Source of the DNA: Antedon mediterranea
Lineage: Eukaryota > Echinodermata > Crinoidea > Comatulida > Antedonidae
Reading direction: 5' to 3'
DNA length: 64,000 nt
Assembly: GCF_964355755.1 (NCBI RefSeq)
Contig: NC_092677.1
Location: 3,479,001 to 3,543,000 of the forward strand
The translations under genes were made by a program, and so were the position numbers. A model generated the notes under the pieces. It saw nothing but the letters and a program-made list of their open reading frames with translations, did not search any database and was not told the DNA's origin. Shown here piece by piece: positions 12,963 to 23,062 of this stretch; the first letter of the stretch is position 1; every line of letters starts with the position of its first letter.

Positions 12963-15900
12963 TTATGGCACCATTAGAGGAGGACGATGAATACCAGTGG
13001 ATGTGATGGCAGATGGTTTGGTTGGCTTGTGTACATTCATACTAACAATATTTGAACTGATCGTAAATAAAAATAGAAATTGTACCATTAGGATTAACAC
13101 ACAAGAATTAAATATACAGAGATAATAAAAATGCGTTTCGTAAATGGCCGTCGTTTCTTCACAGGTGAGTGTCCCCTATATGGAACCTCTATTCAGGGTG
13201 ACCCCTACTGAGGGGATACTTTCCTGTGAAATGAACAAGGAATTCATATTCAAGGTACACTCCATAAAGGGGACAGTTTGTTGGGTCCCCAAGGATGCCT
13301 AGTGTGTAAACATTATTGACATAATTTCCTTAAACATCCACATACAGTACAACTCTTCTTAACAATTTTTTCAATCTTCTATCAACTAAAAGTCGTAGTT
13401 AGTCATGTCTCGGGTCACATTTCTATGGTCACCGTACAGATAGGCTACTACTGTACATCAGTACTTCTATGAATGGATGACTAGTTGGTGACAAGAACGC
13501 TAGTTGGTCATACCCAGTACCGTTTTGATTTTACGATCATTCGGGAAACCACCCCACGGCATTTTTAGCATCTCTATCAAGTGGGTACACTGGTGGGTCC
13601 CAAAGGTGTCCCCTTAATAGAGGTTTTACTATACATGCATTTCAGTATTTCTATCAAGGGGACACTGGTGGGTCCCAAAGGTGTCCCCTTAATAGAGGTT
13701 TTACTATACATGCATTTCAGTATCTCTATCAAGGGGACACTGGTGGGTCACAAAGGTGTCCCCTTAATAGAGGTTTTACTGTACATGTATTTCAGTATCT
13801 CTATCAAGGGGACACTGGTGGGTCCCAAAGGTGTCCCCTTAATAGAGGTTTTACTGTACATGCATTTCAGTATTTCTATCAAGGGGACACTGGTGGGTCC
13901 CAAAGGTGTCCCCTTAATAGAGGTTTTACTGTACATGCATTTCAGTATTTCTATCAAGGGGACACTGGTGGGTCCCAAAGGTGTCCCCTTAATAGAGGTT
14001 TTACTATACATGCATTTCAGTATTTCTATCAAGGGGACACTGGTGGGTCCCAAAGGTGTCCCCTTAATAGAGATTTTACTGTACATGCATTTCAGTATTT
14101 CTATCAAGGGGACACTGGTGGGTCCCAAAGGTGGGTCCCAAAGGTGTCCCCTTAATAGAGGTTTTACTGTACATGCATTTCAGTATCTCTATCAAGGGGA
14201 CACTGGTGGGTCCCAAAGGTGTCCCCTTAATAGAGGTTTTACTGTACATACATTTCAGTATTTCTATCAAGGGGACACTGGTGGGTCCCAAAGGTGTCCC
14301 CTTAATAGAGGTTTTACTGTACATGCATTTCAGCATCTCTATCAAGGGGACACTGGTGGGTCCCAAAGGTGTCCCCTTAAAATGAGGTTTTACTGTACAT
14401 GCATTTCAGCATCTCTATCAAGGGGACACTGGTGGGTCCCAAAGGTGTCCCCTTAATAGAGGTTTTACTGTACATGCATTTCAGTATCTCTATCAAGGGG
14501 ACACTGGTGGGTCCCAAAGGTGTCCCCTTAATAGAGGTTTTACTGTACATGCATTTCAGTATTTCTATCAAGGGGACACTGGTGGGTCCCAAAGGTGTCC
14601 CCTTAATAGAGGTTTTACTGTACATGCATTTCAGCATCTCTATCAAGGGGACACTGGTGGGTCCCAAAGGTGTCCCCTTAATAGAGGTTTTACTGTACAT
14701 GCATTTTTAGCCTCTCTTACCTGCAAGGTTTCACCTCCTTTGATGCCACTTCTGCAAGGTCTGTTAAACTAAATTTGTGATAGGGATTTTTTATCTTGGT
14801 AAATTCTTCATTAATTTCAGTGGCTTTTTCATTATCCAGCACTCTGCTATTGTTATTGTCTTTAGTGTCTTCAATACAACCATCTAATAACAACCAAAGT
14901 GAACTGATTAACATAAAGCTTTATGTGACAAAATAATGTGATGTGCCCATATATGGACATGATAATGTCATATTACTACAATATTTGGGCATATCACTAC
15001 TATATTTGGGATCATCACACTTTTTTTTGTTAAACTAGTTTGATAGTGTAGACAGAGCTTAATACCACTAGAACATCGACTTTAATGAGGAAGTTCGTGT
15101 TAAAACCACTCGGCCATGGAAGAATCACCTACTGCAGATTTCGACGAAAAACTTAAATATTTTATTTTGTAAATTTTACCTTCTAATCGTGGAACTAAGT
15201 GGATAATGGCCGATTTCTTTGCCTTTCGTTTACGGCTTCCTTTTATTTCTGGTTCAAACTTTCTTGGTTTAATTATAGCTGAAAATAGAAAGCATTATGA
15301 TATGAGGGTCGATTCAAGTTGGAGATGGAGTAAGTGCAGAATCTGTTTGGGCTTTAGCCTATTCTCATTCCTGGTTATTTTTACATTGATGACCGAATAA
15401 TTATTATTATTATTAAATTTCAATTTAAGAACAACTACAGTAGAACTTCTATTCAGGGGACAACATTCGGACCAATTGTCCCCTTAATAGGGATGTCCTC
15501 TGAATAGGAGTCGGCCGTAGTGTTAAATTGTATACTGTGTTGGTTTACAGGAAAGTGCCTTAATAGGAGGGTCTTTTAAGTGGAGTGTCCTCTGAAAACA
15601 GGTGTCCATACGTGTCCCTTAATAGGGGTGTCTCTTAAGTGAGATGTTCCCTGAATAGGGGTGTCCAAAATGATGAGTTTCACTGTAAAAATAAGTTTAA
15701 GAATGAATAACAATTTACCATTTTCGTTCTTGTTCTTATGTTTACCATCTTTTCTGAAAAACATGGCGTTCTTGTACATTTTGGCGCTCTTCTTTGATCG
15801 TTGGGCTTTGGTCTTGGGTCGGAACTGATCCATGGACAACTGAGGTAACGCTGCTAATTTTGCCTCGATATTTATTTCTCCATAATCACTAGAGAAACAA

Positions 15901-18900
15901 AATTTAAATTGGTTATACATTTACTTTAACCAATGGTTAGTTCGTCTATTTTTTCTTAAGCTCTGCCTACATCACCTTTTTTGTCACATAAAGTTTTGAA
16001 GCTCTGTCTACACTATCAAAGTTATGTGACAAAAGAATTTGATGTGCCCATATATGGACATGATGATGTCATACCACTACCATATTTGGGTATATCACTA
16101 CCATATTTGGGCACATCACACTTTTTTGTCAAACTAGTTTGATAGTGTGGACAGAGCTTTCGTCTTAGTGTAAACTTACATAATGTTTGAACCACACCCA
16201 CTGATTGTCCTCCTCCGCCTCTTTTTACCAGTTTTCTGCCATTTCTCTATTTCTTGCTCGAAAATCATATCTTCCTCGTCGGTAAAAGTTGTGTTCTCAT
16301 GCCGCCACGTCTTCTTACAGTTGAAAGGTCGTTCTTGACGTTGCAACGTCTCCAACATCCCTTCCATTACAAACTCACGATAAAGACGCCCTTTGCACGA
16401 CCGCGATGACTGTCTCCGTCTTGGAGTCCCACTCTCATCATCAGAAATTTGATCGTTGTCTGATTTGATCTTTGTGCCGTCATCGTCCATGTCTTGTACG
16501 TCTAACCTATCGTCGCAATCCGCATCGTTTTCATCTAATGAATTCGGTTTGCTTTTACTTGCGCTTTTGTCTGTTTCTTTCTCCTTACTCTTGGATTTCT
16601 TTTTCTTCTTTCCTTTACCTTTCATCTTTGATCCTGCTTTCTGACACTCTTCATCTTTTGAACAATCAGAAGTTTCCTTATTTTTTATATTGTCTTTTTT
16701 ATCTAAACGTTTTTTACTGTGACAGTCTTTCTTTCTCTTTTTCTTGCACGACCCATGTGCAGAGGCAACATCTTCATCATCACTTTGTTCACATTTTGTG
16801 GAAGAATTTGGACTTTTCTTGCTCTCATACTGTTCCTTCTCCTTCCGTTTCATCATAACTGACATTGGCAGGCGATCAGAGCACATCTAAAAAAAAAACC
16901 ACATATGGCATATTAGTAGTTGTGTGGTGTTGGGGGTTATGATGTTTGGCTACCAATTCAAGGGTCCTGGGTTCAAGTCCTGTCATATGTCAGGATTTTT
17001 TCTAATGACAATTTACAACTCCACTCCTAAAGACTTGTAATAAGACTTTGTTTATGTAGAGGATCTTGTGTTTATGTTTGTCTTAAGAACAGGATTGACA
17101 CGTTTAAGGATAGTGAATTAATTCACTTTTGGTTATCCTTGGCAATTTGCCTAAATATATAAAAAAACAACTGTGAAGATTTCTCATTATAATAAAAATT
17201 AAACAAATTATGTCTGTCAAGTTCTGTCTACACTATCACACTTTATGTGACAAAAAATTTGATGTGCACATGGACACAATAACATCATATTACTACCATA
17301 TTTGGCCACTTTTTTTGTTAAAACTAATTTGATAGTCCAGACTAGACATTACCTGAGCCAGTTGAAAGAGAGTCGATGTTGGGCTAACAGGTTCTTCATC
17401 CTCAACCTCTTGCTTGCAGCTCCCTGATGAACTCTCTGGTTTCACCATGGCGTGTTGTCCAGCTAGTAAGAGCATGCTTAGACCTCCCATGCTTTCAGGA
17501 TCTAAATAAAAAATGAAATCAGAGTGTAGCCATCGAATTTGACAAACTACTAGTAACATTTTTTTTTCTTCAATTTATTATTTTATTTCATACGCATCCA
17601 ACAGCGAGTAACTCGCCAATAACAGGATGGATAAACTATTTTATAATTTATCGTGCTTATAAACTAAGTCTCATTTAAGGCTTAGGGAGTGGAATTGAGT
17701 CATAAGTTACAACCATGGCACTAGGTCAGGATTGAACCCAGGACCTAGGTCAGGATTGAACCCAGGACCTAGGTCAGGATTGAACCCAGGACCTAGGTCA
17801 GGATTGAACCCAGGACCTAGGTCAGGATTGAACCCAGGACCTAGGTCAGGATTGAACCCAGGACCTTGGGATTGGAATACAACCACCAAGCTACAGCTCT
17901 ATTGAGGGGACACCAAAAGTGACCCCTTAAAAGTGGTTTCCACTAGAGATGCTAGATGCGCAATGCAAACAAGTTGACCAATGACAAGCCACTGTTCGAA
18001 TAATCCATCGCATGTGACTGGTCAAATCTCTTACGCTGCGTTACGTCTTTGCGTTGTGTCGTTAGTGGGAACCAAACTTTAGGGTGTCCTCTGAATAGGA
18101 GTTGGCTGTAGTGTTAAAACCGATATTGCTCCTTGTCCCATAAATAGGGTTGTCCCAAAGGAGAGGTTCTACCTACCTGCTAGTTTACCAACTGTAATGC
18201 CCTCTTTGGCGATAAGACCAAGGTTCAACTTTGACACGTCCTTCATGGGAAACACCTTCCTAGACGATACCGGGCAAGCACTAGAGTTTGATTTGTGGCG
18301 ACTGGTTCCACACCATTTGTAGTCCGGATGGGCTTTCATAAAAGCTGCCTTACACTGCGACAAAAAATGTTAGTAAATTGGTTAAATGCTATACACATTG
18401 GATAGACAATGGGTTAGGGGGTGAGAACAAAAGATGGATGGATGTTACAGCAAATCAGATCAATTTTAAGGTGACCTTATGTTGACATGGAACTGAAAAC
18501 AACTCAAAGCAACTTTGTCAACATAAGCGCTCCATACAACTGACCAAATTTATGCACAGTTGCACAAAATATGCTGACATAAACACAGTTTAAACACAAC
18601 CCAAAATAAAATTGCATAAAGCGCTGTCTACACTATCAAACTAGTTTGACAAAAAAAGTGTGATGTGCCCAAATATGGTAGCGATATGCCCAAATATGGT
18701 AGTGATAGGACATCATCATGTCCATATATGGGAACATCACATTTTTTTGTTATATAAAGTTTGATAGTGTAGACAGAGCTTAAGTTACCTCTCTAGCTAA
18801 CTGTAAGTATCTGTTCTTTTCATCAGGATCCAAGACAGCCCACATGTCTGCTAGCATCTTGGTGCAAGAGCGGTTATCCAACCACGGGTGTTTCTGCTTC

Positions 18901-19467
18901 ACGATAGCACGATGTCTCTTGCAGAACAACAAGAATGCATTCATTGGCCGTCGCAACTGATTGTCATCAGTTAGGTTGTCACTCTGACCTTGTAAATTAA
19001 CGAGGTCAATATCGTTGTCATCAATCGTTGAGGATGATACAGCAATAGCTTCATCATCGGATAAATTCATTTCGGTTTTCTGAAGAACAATATTTTAATG
19101 TTAAAATTACAGCATATATCATCAATTTGAAAACATGGTTATAAGTATTGTAGAATATCAAATAGAGTTTTCAGTTGGTCATTTAATTTCAAGCTTGGTT
19201 CCCACTTAGACGCAACGCAAAGACGCAAGCAATTTGACCAATCATGAAATGTTTATGGATGATCCATCGAATCGTGATTGGTCAAATTACTTACGTCCTT
19301 GCATTCTAGTGGGAACAACACTTAAATGGTTGATGTTTCAATTGTCTTGCTGTATATATTTTCGGCAGCGCTTGAAGTGAACGACTGAAGTGAAATGAAC
19401 ATACCTGAAAAGAGGCTGGGTCACTAAACCTCCGAAAAAGTTTTTGATGAGGTGAAATTTTAGGCAT
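12963..19467 (-). CDS. BBX: HMG-box transcription factor BBX (Bobby sox homologue)
   Basis: Nuclear HMG-box DNA-binding regulator. Nine coding exons agree in phase: 19467-19405, 19079-18789, 18354-18177, 17501-17353, 16886-16180, 15888-15719, 15278-15180, 14883-14721, 13041-12963. The product is 632 aa, shorter than human BBX (about 940). The HMG box spans about residues 63-131 (LRRPMNAFLLFCKRHR, then HPDYKWC). Next come the family-specific MGGLSMLLLAG block (about 182-192), TLFQLAQMC at the exon 4/5 join, a Lys/Glu-rich nuclear exon 5, SCKGRLYREFVMEGML (about 390-405), GSRKRKAKK, and SLTDLAEVA near the C-terminus. The last small exon was found by phase plus similarity to the human tail. An acceptor lies 8 nt before the ATG, so a 5' UTR exon exists upstream. 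Family A MITEs crowd its introns. Confidence 0.93.
13165..13310. repeat. Family D dispersed repeat (GTCCCC...AATAGAGG type)
   Basis: This contains GAGTGTCCCCTATATGGAAC, a CTATTCAGGG word and GGGGACAGTTTG. It is related to the 75-bp minisatellite that follows and to 15430-15680. Confidence 0.5.
13575..14709. repeat. 75-bp minisatellite, about 15 copies, in the last BBX intron
   Basis: The unit contains GGGGACACTGGTGGGTCCCA, AAGGTGTCCCCTTAATAGAG and TACATGCATTTCAG. Because 75 is a multiple of three and the unit lacks stops in several frames, both strands show long repetitive ORFs (GTLVGPKGVPLIEVLLY on plus, GTPLGPTSVPLIEILKC on minus). These are products of the repeat, not genes. One copy near 14120-14150 has a short internal duplication. 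Confidence 0.95.
14915..15060. mobile_element. Family A MITE in BBX intron 7
   Basis: The left end is truncated, starting at AAAGCTTTATGTGACAAA. The right end is intact (GATAGTGTAGACAGAGCTT). It lies about 30 nt from the acceptor of BBX exon 8. Confidence 0.85.
15315..15420 (+). repeat. Retroelement 3' tail (GGAGTAAGTGCAGAATCTG...ATT-repeat)
   Basis: The block GGAGTAAGTGCAGAATCTG, GCCTATTCT, CCTGGTTATTTTTACATTGA, CCGAATAA and (TTA)n also occurs at 22630-22712. Dispersal plus a trinucleotide tail suggest a LINE or SINE 3' end. Confidence 0.6.
15430..15680. repeat. Family D dispersed repeat
   Basis: Several imperfect inverted and direct words are present: CCCCTTAATAGGGATGTCC, GTGTCCTCTGAA, GTCCCTTAATAGGGGTGTC and CCCTGAATAGGGGTGTCC. 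The same vocabulary builds the 75-bp minisatellite and 17.90-18.17 kb. Confidence 0.6.
15958..16159. mobile_element. Family A MITE with an extra half copy, BBX intron 5
   Basis: A 39-bp fragment (AAGCTCTGCCTACATCACC, then TTGTCACATAAAGTTTTG) is followed by a full copy from 15999 (AAGCTCTGTCTACACTATCA). The right end at 16159 is 20 nt from the donor of BBX exon 5. MITE sequence makes up most of this 291-nt intron. Confidence 0.85.
16915..17165 (+). mobile_element. tRNA-derived SINE in BBX intron 4
   Basis: The B-box-like GGGTTCAAGTCC sits at about 16970, about 45 bp after an A-box-like TTGTGTGGTGTT region. An unrelated body (ACAATTTACAACTCCACTCC and onward) follows. A related element lies in the opposite orientation at 17.58-17.90 kb. 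Confidence 0.6.
17219..17350. mobile_element. Family A MITE abutting the BBX exon 4 donor
   Basis: Left end TTCTGTCTACACTATCACAC. The right end is degenerate (TTTGATAGTCCAGACTAGAC) and runs to within a few bases of the donor at 17352. It is one of several family A copies touching splice junctions. Confidence 0.75.
17580..17890 (-). mobile_element. tRNA-derived SINE with its B box expanded into a 24-bp tandem array
   Basis: Read on the minus strand, a tRNA-like head (GTAGCTTGGTGGTTGTATTC) leads into the B-box unit GGTCCTGGGTTCAATCCTGA. That unit is repeated about six to seven times at 24-bp spacing between about 17717 and 17870. The SINE body follows (TTACAACTCCACTCCCTAAG). Plus-strand words AGGTCAGGATTGAACCCAGG mark each copy. 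Confidence 0.75.
17927..18082. mobile_element. Family B MITE in BBX intron 3
   Basis: Inverted ends AAAGTGGTTTCCACTAGAGA and GTTAGTGGGAACCAAACTTT, with internal GCGCAATGC and TTACGTCTTTGCGTTG words. Family D words flank it on both sides. Confidence 0.8.
18619..18781. mobile_element. Family A MITE 7 nt inside BBX intron 2
   Basis: A full-length copy: left end AAAGCGCTGTCTACACTATC, right end GATAGTGTAGACAGAGCTT. Only seven nucleotides (GTAACTT on the minus strand) separate the element from the end of BBX exon 2 at 18789. Confidence 0.9.
19190..19325. mobile_element. Family B MITE in BBX intron 1
   Basis: Left arm AAGCTTGGTTCCCACTTAGA, right arm CATTCTAGTGGGAACAACAC. The centre has GACCAATCATGAAATG complementary to CGTGATTGGTC. 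Confidence 0.85.
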
Positions 19468-22220
19468 GACTCAGTCTGAAGAAAAACAAAAAGAAGTTTT
19501 TTTTTTTAGATTTTGAAACAATCTACATTTATTTATGAGAATTTTTAAATAAATAAAAAATACACACATGTTTTAATGGATGAATTTATAAATAGCATGG
19601 TATAAAGTATACATTTTAAGTATCATAAGTATGTTTATAATGTGTTTAAAAAAAATGAAAATGCATGCACTTCTTGATTCCACACACGATGATGTTTTTG
19701 TAATCACCATGATTTTTCTTCCAGACAAAAAATTAGACTTTTCTTGCCTCATCAGATCAGCATCATCTTTTCTGTATATGTTGGAAAAAATAAATAAATC
19801 TGACAGCTTACTTACTTCACTGAATTTTTAACTTTTATTTTAGATATGTTAAGAAAAAAAATCAGATCTATATTCGCTAAGCCCTTGAACAGTTTTTGCT
19901 GTACGTCGTGGACTCGTCCCGCACAGCATCCACGGGCCGATCAGCACGATCTTGCTTGTTGTTTATGCTGCGCCGAGGGTTCACCAACTGGCACAATATG
20001 AAACGATTCTTAAACAACATTGCATTATCAAATAGTATTGTAAAATTGATGTATAGAAGTAGAAAGTATTATATTTCAATTACAAACTCATTCATACCTT
20101 TTGTGAACCTTTTGCCTCTCTAGTTGATCAGTTAATTAGGCTAGGCTGTGTATTTACTATTTTCATCGACACACCACGGCACCTACCCACAGCAGAACTG
20201 CGGCGATTAAGTAGGAAAACACATCAAACGCGAGAAATCTACTGGCTGGCTGAAAATATCGCGACCCATATCATTGCTTATTCATAATATGCAAAGTTTT
20301 TGTGACCTCCGTTTCCGGAATGTCAGACGGACGGCCCATAAAGATAAGAACTACCCATAAATTAATATTTACACTTTTTATAAAAATGTACTAATCATTT
20401 TAAAGAAATAATCTTTCAAATAATTGTTTCAATTGGGCACGTAGAGGATGTTTAGTTTTATTTCCCTAACTCTGTCTTAACTTTAGACTAGAGTTTGGTT
20501 TTGAGTGTCATTGGAATAAAAGTTAACAAGAAATTTTTCCTACAAAAAACGCCGCTCGCTTTTTGACGTAACGGTTTTAAAGATATATTGTCCCCCTGAA
20601 ATTTGTTTTTTTCAAATTTGTTTTTGAATGTGTCATTTTATTGTCACATAATAGTTATTCACGTTAACCAAACAATTATTTACCTGGAAAAATGTAATTT
20701 AAAGCAAAACATACTTACATTGTCTGTCAGACAATGTTTTTGTTTGGTTATAATTGGTTATCCATTGTTATTGTCAGGATCTTTTTTGTTTCTATTTTTC
20801 TTTCCACGAATTTTGTTGCGCGTGTTTACAACCGTCCTCTGGTTTATACTAATAGCAAGGGTAAAACTAGATTCGTTTCCTCAAAATTACGTCATAAATA
20901 TGCAAATTTATGACGTAACGATTAGAATGACGTAATATGAAGCACGTATAAGACTATAATACTATTGAAAGATGGTATTGTAGTCATTCGCGGTCAACAC
21001 GCCACACTGTTCAATTTTGATTTTTGTGCTAAACATAACATTTACAACATCAAAAATCGGGTGGCGAAAGTTTATTTTTTAGTACTCTTGGGTTGGGCTT
21101 CTTTTCCAGATGGACCTAGCATACAGTAAGTTCTATGGCTCTGTGTATGGAAATAAATTTTCTCCTTGTGGGAACGAATAAAGATTATACTTGATACTTG
21201 ATGTAACAGCGCCCTCTATACTATACAAAAGTTTGTAAATAAATGTAGTATAGCAGACCAAAATCTTTCTTAACACCTGCGCCACGAGTAGGAGAAATAT
21301 AGTGACATCTCTGTATAACCAAACGATCAATGAGAATTGGTGGTGTGTGGTCCACCACGAGTAGGAGCTTTTTCAACTGTGTCTAATTTCATGTTTAAAA
21401 GGAACCAGAGAAATTGTAGCCTTTATTCCCAAACAAAAATCAATCATTTTCATCTTTTAATACAATATACAGTAACTTTTATTCATTTTTACATCTTGAA
21501 AGAAGTTTACGTCTCTAGTGGGTACCAAGCCTAAGTTTCATTGAAATTGCCTTAAAATTAGCTTCTCAAACTATTGATAAAAATAATTTTTTAAACATAA
21601 TTTTTTTAAACTACTTATTATAAAATTTAAAAAGTTACCAAAAGCAGAAATGAAAAGTTCAAAAGAAACTTTTGTACAGCCACATACATTAAACATTACC
21701 CAGCACCAAATGCTATGAAACACTAGGGAACATCTACCAATACCTAATATCGGATATTGGGGTGGTTGTGGGTGCTATCACAATGCTGATTGGTTTATAG
21801 GCATGTGTAGATGTTTTGTTCTAGTACCTCATAGTCTTTGATGCCTATACATGTAAACTTAACAGCCATGTTAATGAATGTAAGTATTATTTCATTTACC
21901 TAATGGATAACAACCACAAATAAAAAATGCATAAAAAATGACCATAACACAATCGAAACAAATGATTAAATGTCTTGCAAACTAAACTTTTGTTATTTTA
22001 AAATTTCTAACAAGTTAACAATCTGGAAACAAAGAAACAGTGTTATTTATATAACCTGGACATTGAAACTGGACATTAATTATAATGTCCAATGCATTCT
22101 GAAGACAGAACTTTCTGAACAACTGGACAACATCATAACTGTCATATTTCCCAACGATCTGGCTCTGACTGGTAGGATCCTATTTTTGGTCAGATTTTAC
22201 ACATTTATAAGTTCTTAAAC
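19468..22220. other. Spacer upstream of BBX
   Basis: 19.86-20.35 kb is relatively GC-rich and probably contains the BBX 5' UTR exon and promoter, but I cannot fix a transcription start. 20.52-20.80 kb holds a family C element. A LINE- or SINE-like tail (GAATAAAGATTATACTTGAT) lies at about 21177. The rest is AT-rich with chance ORFs only. Confidence 0.5.
20520..20800. mobile_element. Family C repeat with an adjoining dispersed word
   Basis: The word AACAAGAAATTTTTCCTACA, then AAAAAACGCCGCTCGCTT, at 20525 recurs at about 63346. It is followed by TAAAGATATATTGTCCCC and the CTGTCAGACAATG palindrome shared with 28.2-28.5 kb. Confidence 0.55.
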
Positions 22221-22221
22221 A

Positions 22222-22626
22222 TTCCCAAACATGCATAGGCAATCAGTTGGGAGACAGGGAGGTCATGGCTCTCCAGGATTGGTTGGAACTCATCCAGCTG
22301 GTTCCCCATAAAAGAGCTATGACAGTCGAATGCCAAAACAACCTAAACCACCAGAGAAACCCCTTATGCCCTACATGCGATATAGTCATAGTGTCTGGGA
22401 TAAGGTGAAAAAAGAAAATCCTGATATGAAGCTCTGGGAGATTGGCAAAGACGATGATGATTATGCAGGTAATAGGAAAAGTGAAGAAGAGGAAGATGAT
22501 GACGATGATGCTACATTAATTCCCCAAGATCTTGAAGTGGATGTTCCAGACGAAGAAGTAGAAAATGGAATTTTTACAGGAAAGAAATTTACAATTCTTG
22601 AATTTCTTGAAGCCGAAGAACAATAG
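22222..22626 (+). pseudogene. SMARCE1: Processed, internally deleted copy of SMARCE1 (BAF57)
   Basis: An intronless segment matches the BAF57 N-terminus and the first half of its HMG box ([20 protein letters not shown], then [11 protein letters not shown]). An upstream in-frame part (GSPGLVGTHPAGSP) ends in TAA within what should be a PYKSY-like stretch, so the copy is broken. After WEIGK the normal HMG helix 2-3 sequence is missing. An acidic tail ([17 protein letters not shown]) runs to a stop at 22626. From ATG at 22330 a 98-codon ORF stays open. A retroelement 3' tail begins directly afterwards (about 22630), which fits LINE-driven retrocopying. The source of the acidic tail is unclear; it may be another SMARCE1 segment joined by deletion. 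The real gene, expected elsewhere, is not in the window. Confidence 0.7.
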
Positions 22627-22629
22627 TAT

Positions 22630-22712
22630 GGAGTGAGTGCAGAATCTGCTTTCGCCTATTCTTTTTATCCTGGTTATTTTTACATTGACCGAATAAATTT
22701 TATTATTATTAT
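22630..22712 (+). repeat. Retroelement 3' tail next to the SMARCE1 retrocopy
   Basis: GGAGTGAGTGCAGAATCTGC, CCTGGTTATTTTTACATTGA, CCGAATAAA and a TTA run match 15315-15420. Confidence 0.6.
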
Positions 22713-23062
22713 CATGTGACGTCCAAATCGAGTCTGGGTTTGAATCGGTTATCATGACTACATTTTTGATATGGGTTATTATATAATTTTAAGATGATTC
22801 TAATGCTATATCTTTACAGTAACATACAATTGTAGTTTAATAGTACTGTATTATTATACCATTTTTTATAAGTATCATTATGTAATAGTAATCTCTGTTT
22901 CATTATCAATATATCCTTTTCAAGACTGGATAGACAACTAGGCAATCTATGACAACAACGATAAAATCAATGTGTAAAACACGCGGTAGCGGTTTAATCG
23001 TACAAAAATAAACTCATTAAAGATGCATACTTTACATTTGCGTAAAATGATGAGTCATCAGC

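Noticed and set aside
13581-14710. Long repetitive ORFs on both strands (up to 291 codons)
   Set aside because: They translate a 75-bp tandem repeat whose length is a multiple of three; both strands and several frames are open, and they lie in a BBX intron.
21970-22218. 82-codon ORF just before the SMARCE1 retrocopy
   Set aside because: Different frame from the retrocopy and no recognisable family; treated as chance.
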